A DNA stretch of 64,000 bases, taken from the NCBI RefSeq assembly GCF_003925875.1, contig NZ_AP019309.1, forward strand, positions 1,426,001-1,490,000. Reading direction: 5' to 3'. Numbering within the stretch: position 1 is the stretch's first letter; every line of letters starts with the position of its first letter. Origin of the DNA: Intestinibaculum porci. GTDB taxonomy: Bacteria; Bacillota_I; Bacilli_A; Erysipelotrichales; Coprobacillaceae. Below the pieces are notes generated by a model, which saw nothing but the letters and a program-made list of their open reading frames with translations, was not told the origin of the DNA and made no database searches. Position numbers and translations under genes: made by a program. Positions 8,119 through 17,627 of this stretch are shown piece by piece.

Positions 8119-9423
8119 ATGAAAGAAATTACTTACGTAGTTGACAATCCAATGGGAGTGCATGCGCGTCCAGCTGCATTATTAGCTCAGTTATGTGTGG
8201 GCTTAAAAAGTGCTGTTAGACTTGAATGCAATGGAAAGACAGCTGCCGGCAACAATGTGTTAGAAATCTTAGCTTTAGGTGCTAAAAAGGGTGATACTTT
8301 ACACGTAACTGCTGAAGGTGATGATGAAGAAGCTGCAATTGCACAGGTTAATGAATTATTACATGGGGAATTCGCAGAAAAAGAAGCACCAGAAGTATTA
8401 AAGATCGCTTTCTTCGGGACAAAGGATTATGACCGTGTATTCTTTAGTGAATTAGCTAAGGAAAAAGGTCCTGGTACTTACAACTCAGAAATCAAATACT
8501 TCACAACAAGATTAACTCCAGAAACTGCTCCTTTAGCAAAAGGTTATGATGCAGTATGTATCTTCGTTAATGATGAAGCACCAAGACAGGTTGTAGAAAC
8601 ATTAGCTGAAGGCGGCGTTAAATTAATCTTATTACGTTGCGCAGGTTTCAACAATGTAGACTTACAGGCTGCTAAAGAATGCGGCATCAAAGTTGCTCGT
8701 GTACCAGCTTACTCTCCATATGCAGTTGCTGAACATGCAATGGCAATTATGCAGGAAGCTAACAGAAGATTAGGTAGAGCTTACAACAAAGTAAGAGATA
8801 ATAACTTTGCTTTATCTGGTTTATTAGGTGTTGACTTACATAACAAAGTCTGCGGTGTTATGGGTACTGGTAAAATCGGTCAGTGCTTCGCTAGAATCGC
8901 TAAAGGCTATGGTATGACAGTCATCGGCTGGGATGCTTTCCCTAACAAGAAGTTAGAAGAAGAAGGTTTATTAACTTATGTAACTGAAGATGAATTATTA
9001 GAAAAAGCTGATTTAATCTCATTACATATGCCATTAATCATGGGTGAAGGCGGAACTTATCATAAGATCGATAAAGATGCTATCGCTAAGATGAAAGATG
9101 ATGTTATGTTAGTAAACTCAGCTCGTGGACCATTAATTGATACAGAAGCTTTAATTGCGGCATTAAAAGATGGTAAATTCCATGCTGTTGCATTAGACGT
9201 ATATGAAGGTGAAGATGCAAACGTTTATACAGACCGTTCTGATGAAAGATTACATTCTTCAATCACTGCACGTTTAACTATGTTCCCTAACTTAGTATTA
9301 ACTTCACATCAGGCATTCTTCACAAGAGAAGCTTTACAGGCAATCGCTGTTGTCACTATGGAAAATGCTCGTAACTTCAACGAAGGTAACGATTTAGGTA
9401 ACGCAGAAGTAAAAGCTAAATAA
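8119..9423 (+). CDS. HPr domain fused to D-lactate dehydrogenase
   Basis: The 434-residue protein joins two complete modules. Residues 1-88 are an HPr-like phosphocarrier with the motif GVHARPA and the phosphorylatable His exactly at position 15. The regulatory Ser46 of Firmicutes HPr is Asn46 here (GNNVLEIL), so HPr kinase could not act at that place. Residues 94-434 are a full D-2-hydroxyacid dehydrogenase: NAD site GTGKIG (249-254), catalytic Arg336 (NSARGPL), Glu365 (VYEGED) and His397 (TSHQAFF). Opening IAFFGTKDYDR and length match D-LDH, which reduces pyruvate to D-lactate with NADH. The AGGAGG site fixes the ATG. It has its own terminator. Codon use is strongly biased (TTA, GAA, GCT), suggesting high expression. 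EI or another HPr may phosphorylate it, tying lactate output to sugar uptake; this is inference. Confidence 0.92.
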   Translation: MKEITYVVDNPMGVHARPAALLAQLCVGLKSAVRLECNGKTAAGNNVLEILALGAKKGDTLHVTAEGDDEEAAIAQVNELLHGEFAEKEAPEVLKIAFFGTKDYDRVFFSELAKEKGPGTYNSEIKYFTTRLTPETAPLAKGYDAVCIFVNDEAPRQVVETLAEGGVKLILLRCAGFNNVDLQAAKECGIKVARVPAYSPYAVAEHAMAIMQEANRRLGRAYNKVRDNNFALSGLLGVDLHNKVCGVMGTGKIGQCFARIAKGYGMTVIGWDAFPNKKLEEEGLLTYVTEDELLEKADLISLHMPLIMGEGGTYHKIDKDAIAKMKDDVMLVNSARGPLIDTEALIAALKDGKFHAVALDVYEGEDANVYTDRSDERLHSSITARLTMFPNLVLTSHQAFFTREALQAIAVVTMENARNFNEGNDLGNAEVKAK

Positions 9424-9431
9424 TTTATTTG

Positions 9432-9460
9432 AAGAACAGTCTTAAGGCTGTTCTTTTTTT
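9432..9460 (+). terminator. HPr-D-LDH terminator
   Basis: aagaacag/ctgttctt stem with a TTTTTTT tail. Confidence 0.9.
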
Positions 9461-9496
9461 GCGTTAAAAGAGGTCATTACTGACCTCTCTTTAGGC

Positions 9497-9720
9497 TTAT
9501 TTCTCACCACTTTTTAGTAATAGTTCCATTTCTTGAGCGGACTGTTTCATGCCGCGCTTGATCCAGGTTTCTAAAAAGCCATAGACGAATAGGTAAAGAA
9601 TGCTTTGGCATAAGCTTCTAAGTCTTCATCTTCATCAGTGGGCATACTTGAGCGATGATTTATGCTGATCGTGATGGTGCAACGGCGCTGGTTCCGGTAG
9701 TCTTCACCTTTAGCGCCGTG
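9497..9720 (-). pseudogene. C-terminal remnant of a TetR-family regulator
   Basis: On the minus strand one frame reads SSMPTDEDEDLEAYAKAFFTY. After a one-base shift near 9590 the next frame reads FVYGFLETWIKRGMKQSAQE and ends in a stop at 9497-9499. This combination (acidic helix, aromatic-rich YGF segment, WIKRGMK) is typical of the C-terminal ligand domain of TetR/AcrR proteins. No N-terminal helix-turn-helix could be found upstream, where the frame meets stops. I take it as a decayed gene; a sequencing error could account for the shift but not for the missing N-terminus. Confidence 0.45.
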
Positions 9721-10011
9721 GGACCTTCTTCATTTTATGGGCAGGATTGGGCCACTCTTGGAGCGGGAATCAAAACCCTGAAAGAAAGAAAAGTGGGGGC
9801 GGCGCTATTTAGTGCGATGAGCGGGCAGGTCATTACGGCTAAGGAAATCGCTGATGGTTCTTATGTGCAAAAGGTGAAGCCGATCTTTGCAGCGATGTGG
9901 GCAACGCAAAATCCCATTCCCACCGTTGTTTCTTATGGCGCTTATGAACAAGGTGCAGCCGTTTGCCGCATCGAAGCTTATTTACATAAATATATGCCAT
10001 TATCTTCATAA
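9655..10011 (+). other. Open frame of uncertain reality, 118 codons
   Basis: The frame starts at ATG 9655 without a ribosome site and overlaps the TetR remnant on the other strand. The C-terminal half (ATQNPIPTVVSYGAY) faintly resembles the NPIP region of dihydrodipicolinate synthase, but catalytic Lys and Tyr regions are absent. I therefore regard it as either a gene remnant or a chance frame in decaying DNA between the D-LDH and ABC transporter genes. Confidence 0.25.
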
Positions 10012-10119
10012 ATATGATGTACAATAAAATTATGCATCATTGTTCTTTTTTCGTTCATAAAATTGTGATAAGCTTTCCTTAATCATCTTTTGATGAACTT
10101 CAAAATAAAGGAGAAACTT

Positions 10120-13100
10120 ATGTTAGAAATCAAAGCGATTGAGAAAGTCTATCATACTGGCAGTCTTGATCAGGTGGCTTTAAATAAAGTCAGTATTGCT
10201 TTTCGCGATAGTGAATTCGTTGCCATTCTTGGTCCTTCCGGATCGGGGAAGACGACATTATTAAATGTCATTGGCGGCCTGGACCGCTATGATGATGGTG
10301 ATTTGGTCATTAATGGTGTCTCAACGAAAGAATATAAAGATCGTGACTGGGATACCTATCGTAACCATACGATTGGTTTTGTCTTTCAGTCTTATAATCT
10401 GATTGCCCATCAGAGTATTTTGTCTAATGTCGAATTGGCCCTGACAATCTCCGGCATGAGTCGTGATAAACGTACAGAAAAAGCCAAAGCAGCATTAGAG
10501 CGGGTCGGCTTAGGTGACCATATTCATAAAAAGCCAAGTGAATTATCTGGTGGACAGATGCAGCGCGTAGCGATTGCCCGGGCCCTTGTGAATGATCCGG
10601 ATATTGTTTTAGCTGATGAGCCAACTGGTGCGTTAGATAGTGAAACCAGTGTCCAGATTATGGATATCCTCAAAGAGATCGCGCAGGATCGTTTGGTCGT
10701 GATGGTGACCCATAACCCGGAATTAGCGCATCAGTATGCCGAAAGAATTGTGACGATTAAAGATGGCGAAATTATCAGTGATACCAATCCCTATCAGCCG
10801 CCCAAGCATGCCCAGGTGGCGGACATGCCCAAGAAGAAAGCCTCGATGTCTTTCTTAACAGCGTTATCTTTATCGTTCAATAACTTATGGACGAAAAAAG
10901 CGCGTACCTTCTTAGTCTCTTTTGCGGGATCGATCGGGATTATTGGGATTGCGTTGATCATGGCCTTATCTTCTGGCGTCAATGCTTATATTGAAGGCTT
11001 AGAAGAAAAGACCCTGGCGCAGTATCCGATGACGATTTCCAAAACATCAATGGATTTATCGGCGATGATGGGTAATAATACCCCGCAGGCAAAGAAAGGG
11101 CAGGCGGCGGAATCGCAGACGATTTCTTCCATGCTCAACGGCTCTAGTACAAATGATTTAGCGCATTTTCGCGATTATCTGGAGAGTAATCCGCAAAATA
11201 TCAAGAAGGCTGTGAATGATATTGAATACAGCTATGATTTAACGCCGACAGTCTTTCGGCAAAAGAAAGGAAAAATCATCCAGGTTCAGCCTAATAATGC
11301 TTTATCACAGCTCGGCATTGGCTCGTCGATGTCAAGCATGATGGGCTTAGGGGATACCCAGATTTTTCATGCCTTGCCGGGAAATAAAGCAATCTATCAG
11401 GATCAGTATAAAATCAAAGAAGGCAAATGGCCGACCAATAAGAATGAAGTCATAGTCGTTTTAGGACGGAAAAATACAATTAGTGATTTAACGCTCTATG
11501 GCATGGGATTACGGAATCCGGAAACCTTAGAGGCGCAGATCAAAGCCTTTCAAAAAGGGAAGACAACTAAGAAAAGCAAACCAAAAACTTACGAACTCAA
11601 ATCATTTTTGAATCGCTCGTTTACTTTCCTGCCGCCAGCTGCCTTATATACTTATAACAGCAAGCAGAAAACCTGGAATGATCATTCGACAGATCAGAAA
11701 CTGCTTGCCAAACAAATCAAGAAAGGCATCCACGTTAAGATTGTCGGCGTGGCATCGCCAAAGGATCAGACGGAAAATGGGATGTTAAGCTCCGGTATTT
11801 CCTATTTGCCAGAGATTGATACAACGCTTCGTGAACAGGCCAAGACTTATGATGTTGTCAAAACGCAGTTAAAACATCCTAAGATAAATATTTTTACCAA
11901 TGAATCTTTTGGAAAAAGCAATGTGAAAAAAGCTTTTGATCCTTCGCATATGTTTACCATTGATGCCAAGAAGGTCTCTTCAGCGTTCCAGGTCAATAAA
12001 AACGCTGCCGGTAACTTATCGAATATGAAAATTGATCCCAGAACACTGCAGTCTTCAATCAATCCACAGGCTTTTGCGTCACTGATGCCAAAACTTGATG
12101 TCACGTCACTATTATCATCGGTGAAATTCAATCTGCCAGAAAAACAGACTCAGCAGCTGCTTACCACGATTGTGCAAGGCTATGGCGATTATCTGACAAG
12201 TCATCATATCTTAGATGAAAAGAAGCTCCAGCAGACGATGACGGATTTCTTAACATCTGATGAATTTAAGAAAGCGATGGCCAATAGCACGACGTCGAAT
12301 ACGAAAAGTCTGCAGGAGACGAGAAATGTGCTTTCAAAAACGATGCAGGATATTGCGAAAGGCTATTTAGCGTATGCACAAAAGCAAGCACATCCAGAGA
12401 ACTTTGAAGAGAATTTCAATCATTATATGAATTCGCCGGAAGTCAATACGCTTGTAACAAGCAGCGTCAATCAGTTGACGCCAAACGCCTCACAAAATCA
12501 GTTAGATGACAAAACCATTCAGGCTGTCTCTCAAGCCTTCCGGCATTATTTGAAAAAAGCGAATTTGCCAACAAGTAAACAGTTAGGGGAAGCTTTTACA
12601 GCCTATGTACGGACGCCGAAGGTATCATCGGCAATCTCTAAGGTGGCTATGTCGGCTATTAACACAAAAGATTTAGAAAAAGCCATGCAAAAGCAAATGC
12701 AAGCTTCTTCATCGGGGATGCAAAAGGCGATGACGACAATGATGGCATCGTTAACAAAGGGGATTGCTGCGCAGATTCAAAAGAGTATGGGCGCCCTGAT
12801 GAGTAATCCGTCTTCGCTCATGTCTTTTGATCCCACCGCTTTTGCGAAAGCGATCAAGATGAATTTAAGTGAACAGGATTTAAAAGCGCTGATGAATTCG
12901 CTTATGAATTCGTCAGATACAACTTATGAAGACAACTTAAAGTCTTTAGGCTATGCATCGAAAGATCAGCTCAGTACGATTACTGTTTATCCGAAAGACT
13001 TTAGCCGGAAAAAGAAAGTCGAAAAGGTTTTAGCTTCTTATAACAAAGAGATGAAAGCGCAAAAATTAAAGAAACGTGTGATTACTTATAATGATACGAT

Positions 13101-13548
13101 GGGGCTGATGTTAAAGAACTTCACTTCCATGGTTAATACGATCAGTTATGTCTTAGTGGCTTTAGTATCAATTTCTTTAGTGGTTTCTTCGATCATGATT
13201 GGTGTCATTACTTATATCAGTGTCTTAGAGCGACGGAAAGAAATTGGTATTTTGCGGGCGATTGGCGCTTCAAAACGCAATGTAGCCCAGGTCTTCAATG
13301 CGGAAACGATTATTACGGGGGCCTTATCGGGGGTCATCGGGATCGCTATCGCGACGGCTTTAATGCCGGTGATGACGAAAATTGTCCAAACGGTTTCTAA
13401 GCGTCCGGATATTGTGACAACCTTGCCGATTCCTTACGCTTTCGGCTTAATTGTTATCAGTATCGTTTTAACATTAATAGGCGGAATCATTCCATCAAGA
13501 CGGGCTTCACGCTCAGATCCAGTGAGTGCTTTACGCTCATCCGACTAA
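10120..13548 (+). CDS. MacB/LolD-type ABC transporter, ATPase-permease fusion with very large extracytoplasmic domain
   Basis: The 1142-residue protein begins with a MacB/LolD-type ATPase: Walker A GPSGSGKT (38-45), signature [15 protein letters not shown], Walker [14 protein letters not shown] transmembrane helix near 265-285 ([20 protein letters not shown]) follows. Then comes about 700 residues of Lys/Gln/Ser-rich, repeat-like helical sequence predicted outside the cell. Three C-terminal helices form the FtsX permease domain, with the conserved [15 protein letters not shown] between them. Such proteins usually act in mechanotransmission, lipoprotein or peptide export, not import. ATG 10120 is preferred over 10090 because AAGGAG lies 7 bases before it. 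No partner periplasmic-type adaptor gene adjoins. The substrate is unknown. Confidence 0.85.
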   Translation: MLEIKAIEKVYHTGSLDQVALNKVSIAFRDSEFVAILGPSGSGKTTLLNVIGGLDRYDDGDLVINGVSTKEYKDRDWDTYRNHTIGFVFQSYNLIAHQSILSNVELALTISGMSRDKRTEKAKAALERVGLGDHIHKKPSELSGGQMQRVAIARALVNDPDIVLADEPTGALDSETSVQIMDILKEIAQDRLVVMVTHNPELAHQYAERIVTIKDGEIISDTNPYQPPKHAQVADMPKKKASMSFLTALSLSFNNLWTKKARTFLVSFAGSIGIIGIALIMALSSGVNAYIEGLEEKTLAQYPMTISKTSMDLSAMMGNNTPQAKKGQAAESQTISSMLNGSSTNDLAHFRDYLESNPQNIKKAVNDIEYSYDLTPTVFRQKKGKIIQVQPNNALSQLGIGSSMSSMMGLGDTQIFHALPGNKAIYQDQYKIKEGKWPTNKNEVIVVLGRKNTISDLTLYGMGLRNPETLEAQIKAFQKGKTTKKSKPKTYELKSFLNRSFTFLPPAALYTYNSKQKTWNDHSTDQKLLAKQIKKGIHVKIVGVASPKDQTENGMLSSGISYLPEIDTTLREQAKTYDVVKTQLKHPKINIFTNESFGKSNVKKAFDPSHMFTIDAKKVSSAFQVNKNAAGNLSNMKIDPRTLQSSINPQAFASLMPKLDVTSLLSSVKFNLPEKQTQQLLTTIVQGYGDYLTSHHILDEKKLQQTMTDFLTSDEFKKAMANSTTSNTKSLQETRNVLSKTMQDIAKGYLAYAQKQAHPENFEENFNHYMNSPEVNTLVTSSVNQLTPNASQNQLDDKTIQAVSQAFRHYLKKANLPTSKQLGEAFTAYVRTPKVSSAISKVAMSAINTKDLEKAMQKQMQASSSGMQKAMTTMMASLTKGIAAQIQKSMGALMSNPSSLMSFDPTAFAKAIKMNLSEQDLKALMNSLMNSSDTTYEDNLKSLGYASKDQLSTITVYPKDFSRKKKVEKVLASYNKEMKAQKLKKRVITYNDTMGLMLKNFTSMVNTISYVLVALVSISLVVSSIMIGVITYISVLERRKEIGILRAIGASKRNVAQVFNAETIITGALSGVIGIAIATALMPVMTKIVQTVSKRPDIVTTLPIPYAFGLIVISIVLTLIGGIIPSRRASRSDPVSALRSSD

Positions 13549-13593
13549 GAAATCTTAATATTCGGTAAAGAAAATTAAAAAACTTGTTAAAAA

Positions 13594-13621
13594 TTTACAT
13601 AAAATTAACATAAACCTTACA
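13594..13621 (+). promoter_or_regulatory. PhoP box: three direct repeats upstream of Na/Pi transporter
   Basis: TTTACA (13594), TTAACA (13605) and CTTACA (13616) recur at an exact 11-base period. They match the TTNACA-N5 direct repeats bound by PhoP in Bacillus. The repeat array ends 9 bases before the -10 element and occupies the -35 region, the position expected for activation. Confidence 0.7.
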
Positions 13622-13630
13622 AATCTATAT

Positions 13631-13636
13631 TATAAT
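13631..13636 (+). promoter_or_regulatory. -10 element of the Na/Pi transporter promoter
   Basis: Perfect TATAAT with no good -35 hexamer at the usual distance (acataa), as expected for an activator-dependent promoter. The ATG at 13639 would lie within the transcription start region, so it cannot be the start codon. Confidence 0.65.
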
Positions 13637-13680
13637 AAATGTGCGTCTATATTAGTGAAAGGATTCTAAGGTTAAAAATT

Positions 13681-15324
13681 ATGAGTATTTTTAATATCGT
13701 CAACCTGCTTGGCGGGCTGGGACTTTTCCTTTTCGGGATGAACTACATGTCCGAAGGGATCAACCAGGTGGCCGGCAGTAAGATGAAGGATCTGCTTGAA
13801 AAACTGACCAGAAACAAATTCAAGGGATTCTTGCTCGGTTTATTCGTGACGTGTATTATTCAGTCATCCTCAGCGACGACAGTTATGTGTATGGGGTTCC
13901 TCAATGCGGGCATCATGGACTTGGCGCAGGCCACCGGGGTTATTCTCGGCGCTCACATTGGTACGACTATCACCGCTGTCTTAATTGCCATTGATGTTTC
14001 GGCCATCTCGACGCTGTGTATTTTCATTGGTGCCTGTTTAGTATTGTTTGCGAAAAAGCCGACAAAAGTGTATGTCGGGGAAATTATTCTCGGTTTCGGT
14101 ATTTTATTCTTCGGTTTAAAATACATGTCAGGGGATCAGGCAATGGGTGTCTTAAAAACCAATGCGGCTTTTAAACACTTTATCACCACCGCGAACAACC
14201 CAATTATCGGTTTAGTGGTAGGGACTTTGATGTGTTCTGTCTTACAGTCATCTAGTGCTTCCATTGGGGTTTTACAGGTGCTCGCGTTACAGGGCTTAAT
14301 GCCAATGGACTTTGCCATCTATTTAATTATCGGTGTCAATGTTGGTAGTGCGATGCCATTATTCTTATCTTCGATTGGTGCCAAAACCGGGGCGCGTCGC
14401 GCGGCGATTGTTTACTTCGTCTTTGACGTGGTCGGGATGCTGATCTTTACGCCAATTGCGTTATTAACGCCATATACGTCTTGGATCACATCATTGACAG
14501 CTAATGGCTCGGTTCAGGTCGCGATTGGTCATATTATTTTCAAGGTTGTCACAGCGCTTGTCTTATTACCATTCGTTAATCAGATCGTGGCCTTCGCATC
14601 ACGGGTTATTCCAGCACGTGAACACGAATCAAACTTACGTTTCATGTATATCGATACCAAATTATCTGATAATACATCGATTGCTGCGCAGGTAGAACAG
14701 GAAGTGACCCGTATGATCAATGCGGTGCGTCAGAACTTCGTCGATGCCTGTGAAGCGTTCTTAACGAAAGATGTGTCAAAAGCACCGCAGATTCGTGAAC
14801 GGGAAGAGCTGATTGACTGGCTCAACGAGAATATTACCAACTTTATGATCACCATCAATGCCCGTCCATTGCCAAATGAAAGCGCGGCTTATGTCGGACG
14901 ACTCTTCCATGTCTTAATTGACTTAGAACGTATTGGTGACCATGCGGTCAATATTCTGGAAAAAACGGAAACAACGATTAACGATCATCTCGATTTTTCA
15001 GACTACTCGTCAGAAGAATTCAGAGCGCTTTATGACAATGTCATCATTTTGTTTGATGAATCGGTCAAATCTCTTCGTAAAGATAAGATCTTCGAAGAAG
15101 AAAAGAAAGGCTTACTGAATTTACGAAACTTCATTCGTGATTTAAATGAAGATGCATTAGACAATCACATTGAACGATTAAGAGAACATAAGTGTCATAC
15201 CGAATCCGGTGTCATCTTTACTAAGTTATTACAGGACTTAGAAAGAACTGGTGACCATGCTTACAATATTTCAAAAGCTGGTCGCGATGACCGTGTCCTC
15301 ATGAACAATCGTTACATTTCCTAA
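13681..15324 (+). CDS. Na+/phosphate cotransporter II-related protein with PhoU-like C-terminus
   Basis: The 547-residue product has about eight or nine membrane segments in its first 320 residues. They carry the two duplicated QSSSA motifs (CIIQSSSATTVM and SVLQSSSASIGV) that mark the NptA/Na-Pi cotransporter family. The cytoplasmic remainder is helical and contains two repeated LERIGDHAVNI / LERTGDHAYNI blocks, the metal-binding signature of PhoU. It should import phosphate with sodium and may sense it. ATG 13681 is chosen from the promoter position and an AAGG site 10 bases upstream. The PhoP-like box upstream agrees with a phosphate role. Monocistronic. Confidence 0.88.
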   Translation: MSIFNIVNLLGGLGLFLFGMNYMSEGINQVAGSKMKDLLEKLTRNKFKGFLLGLFVTCIIQSSSATTVMCMGFLNAGIMDLAQATGVILGAHIGTTITAVLIAIDVSAISTLCIFIGACLVLFAKKPTKVYVGEIILGFGILFFGLKYMSGDQAMGVLKTNAAFKHFITTANNPIIGLVVGTLMCSVLQSSSASIGVLQVLALQGLMPMDFAIYLIIGVNVGSAMPLFLSSIGAKTGARRAAIVYFVFDVVGMLIFTPIALLTPYTSWITSLTANGSVQVAIGHIIFKVVTALVLLPFVNQIVAFASRVIPAREHESNLRFMYIDTKLSDNTSIAAQVEQEVTRMINAVRQNFVDACEAFLTKDVSKAPQIREREELIDWLNENITNFMITINARPLPNESAAYVGRLFHVLIDLERIGDHAVNILEKTETTINDHLDFSDYSSEEFRALYDNVIILFDESVKSLRKDKIFEEEKKGLLNLRNFIRDLNEDALDNHIERLREHKCHTESGVIFTKLLQDLERTGDHAYNISKAGRDDRVLMNNRYIS

Positions 15325-15348
15325 ACTTCGCTTTTCGCGGAGTTTTTC
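15324..15348 (+). terminator. Na/Pi transporter terminator
   Basis: aacttcgc/gcggagtt stem with one wobble, then TTTTTC. Confidence 0.75.
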
Positions 15349-15375
15349 TTATGTTATCCTGAAATGGAGGTTTTC

Positions 15376-16665
15376 ATGAAAGAATACTTACGTTACATTT
15401 CATCTAATATTATGGCTATGATTGGCATTTCTTTATATGTCTTAGCCGATACTTATTTTATCGCCTTAGGTGTAGGCTCGCAGGGGTTAACCGCCCTCAA
15501 TCTGGCGTTGCCGTTTTTCAATGTCATGAGTGCAACCGGCTTTATGTGCGGAGTCGGCGGCAGCACCCGCTACGCGCTCTTTCGCGAAAGTGAAACCCGC
15601 AAAGCCAATACCATTTATTCCACGACGGTCCTCTTTGGGATTATCTTAGGCATCATAATGATCGTGATCGGGCAGCTGTTTCATGATCAGCTGGCGTATT
15701 TAGTTGGGGCGAGAGGCCGCATTCTGACAATGACATCAACTTACATTCAAACCGTTACAATGTTTGCCCCAGCTTTTATTCTTAACTATACTACTGAGAA
15801 CTTTATCAAAAATGATCAGGCCCCTGGCTTAGCGATGAGCGCGAGTCTGATTGGCAACTTCGCCAATATCGTTTTAGATTATATCCTGATCTTTCCGATG
15901 CATATGGGGATGCGTGGAGCAGCGTTGGCGACGGGCATGGCACCATTAATTTCTTTAACCCTTTATGGCACTTATATGGTGAAAAAAAAGGGAACCTTAA
16001 AGATTGTCAAAGGTTATTTGTATCAGGAAATCAAACATATCTTCCTATTAGGCTTTCCTGCTTTCTTTAATGAATTAGCCAATGGCTTAATTATCTTAGT
16101 CTTTAATGCTTTACTCTTACATTACAGCGGGAGCTTAGCTGTCGCGGCCTATGGCATCGTCACCAATGTCTCAATCATTATTATCTGTATTTATAATGGT
16201 CTAGCCCATGGCTCTCAGCCCTTATGGAGTCGTTATTTTGCCCGTCAGGATGCGCATCAATATCGCGCTATAACCCGCTATGCTTATCGCTCTTTAGCGG
16301 TGATGGCCATCTTTTTATACCTGGTTATTTACGCTTTTACCGGCGTCATTGTGGCCGCTTTTAACAGCCAGCAGGTCGCCAGTTTGACGACTTTAAGTAT
16401 AACAGGCATGCATCTGTATTTTATTGGCATTTTCTTTATGGGTTTCAATATCCTCACGATCATGTATCTTATTACTCAGCAGAAAAGCTCTCCAGCTCAT
16501 ATCATTTCTTTAGGAAAGGGGTTATTCCTCGTTTTACCGGTTGCTTTTGTCATGGCATTTCTTTTCAAAGTGCCGGGAATCTTTTTAGCGATGCCCATCA
16601 CAGAAGGTATAATGAGTCTCTATAGTTTGTATCAAATCAGGAAAAAAACAAAAATAAGAACCTAA
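15376..16665 (+). CDS. MATE-family efflux transporter
   Basis: The 429-residue membrane protein has about twelve hydrophobic helices and the MATE pattern of two homologous six-helix halves. The segments NIMAMIGISLYVLADTYFIALGVGSQGLTALNLALPFFNV and the later AAYGIVTNVSIII block align with NorM-type sodium/proton drug antiporters. ATG 15376 is chosen over 15364 because the TGGAGG site lies just 5 bases before it. A second MATE gene is at 33531, so the strain has at least two. Substrate unknown. It ends with little space before the acetyltransferase promoter. Confidence 0.85.
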   Translation: MKEYLRYISSNIMAMIGISLYVLADTYFIALGVGSQGLTALNLALPFFNVMSATGFMCGVGGSTRYALFRESETRKANTIYSTTVLFGIILGIIMIVIGQLFHDQLAYLVGARGRILTMTSTYIQTVTMFAPAFILNYTTENFIKNDQAPGLAMSASLIGNFANIVLDYILIFPMHMGMRGAALATGMAPLISLTLYGTYMVKKKGTLKIVKGYLYQEIKHIFLLGFPAFFNELANGLIILVFNALLLHYSGSLAVAAYGIVTNVSIIIICIYNGLAHGSQPLWSRYFARQDAHQYRAITRYAYRSLAVMAIFLYLVIYAFTGVIVAAFNSQQVASLTTLSITGMHLYFIGIFFMGFNILTIMYLITQQKSSPAHIISLGKGLFLVLPVAFVMAFLFKVPGIFLAMPITEGIMSLYSLYQIRKKTKIRT

Positions 16666-16726
16666 ATTTCCTATTTAAAGAGATATCTCTTTGTGATATG
16701 ATAGGACAAATGAAGGAGGCATCCTG

Positions 16727-17557
16727 ATGGATTTAAGTCAAAAAGCCTATATCAATATGATTGAAGAGATTTCTCTTAATGCCTGGCCGTCTCATAAGAT
16801 TGAACTCTATGATGGCTGGCTCTTACGTTTTTCACATAACTATACCCATCGTACCAATTCCGTTTCTCAGGTTGGTGTTTCCCATATTGATGTGGAAGAT
16901 AAAATTACCTACTGTGAACAGGTGTATGAGATGTGGCATACGCCGGTGATCTTTAAGATCAGTCCGCTCATTGATCCGTCTTTTGATGAACTCTTAGCGA
17001 AAAAAGGCTATGAAATTGAACATATCACCGAAAACCTCGTCATGGATTTACAGGATTTCCGTCCTTTTCCCGTGGAACATGTAGAATATGAATTTTATGG
17101 CCGTAATTCCAATTTGCCATCGATTGTCTCTTATCCGGGTAATATTATTGTCCAGCTGCGCGATCGGATCACTGATGACTGGATGCATGGACTCTTTAAC
17201 TTAAACGGTACCACCAATCCGACATTACGTCGTATTGTCCCTTCGATGTACCATGCGATTCCGAAAGAAACGATCGTTGCCAGCATCGAAATTGATGGCC
17301 GGATGGTCGCGAGCGGTCTAGGTATTTTGGATCGTGATCATGTCGGTGTTTATGCGATCTATGTTGATCCCTCATGTCGTAAAAAGCATTTTGCCCGCGC
17401 GATCGTATCTACGATTATTGCGGAAGCGCAAAAGAAGGGCTATCATCATGCCTATCTTCAATGCGTTCAAGGCAATGCCATCGCTCGTCATCTCTATGAA
17501 TCCTTAGGCTTTCATCATTTATATAATTACTGGTTCCGAGTCAAAAAAATGTATTAA
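16727..17557 (+). CDS. GNAT-family N-acetyltransferase
   Basis: The 276-residue protein has a divergent N-terminal half and a C-terminal GNAT core. In the core, GVYAIYVDPSCRKKHFARAIVSTIIAEAQKKGY contains the acetyl-CoA binding motif A (R/Q-x-x-G/A pattern, here RKKHFA), followed by LQCVQGNAIARHLYESLGF typical of motif B. Two-lobed GNATs of this length often acetylate amino acids or small amines, but the acceptor cannot be named. An AAGGAGG site lies 7 bases before the ATG. A TGATATGAT-like -10 is 25 bases upstream. A terminator follows directly. Confidence 0.8.
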   Translation: MDLSQKAYINMIEEISLNAWPSHKIELYDGWLLRFSHNYTHRTNSVSQVGVSHIDVEDKITYCEQVYEMWHTPVIFKISPLIDPSFDELLAKKGYEIEHITENLVMDLQDFRPFPVEHVEYEFYGRNSNLPSIVSYPGNIIVQLRDRITDDWMHGLFNLNGTTNPTLRRIVPSMYHAIPKETIVASIEIDGRMVASGLGILDRDHVGVYAIYVDPSCRKKHFARAIVSTIIAEAQKKGYHHAYLQCVQGNAIARHLYESLGFHHLYNYWFRVKKMY

Positions 17558-17580
17558 CGTTGTTTAAACAACGTTTTTTA
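17557..17580 (+). terminator. Terminator after GNAT gene
   Basis: aacgttgttt/aaacaacgtt stem with TTTTTT. Confidence 0.85.
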
Positions 17581-17627
17581 TTTTCCTCATCCGTATAATA
17601 GTCTTTGTTTTACAAAGGAGATATACA

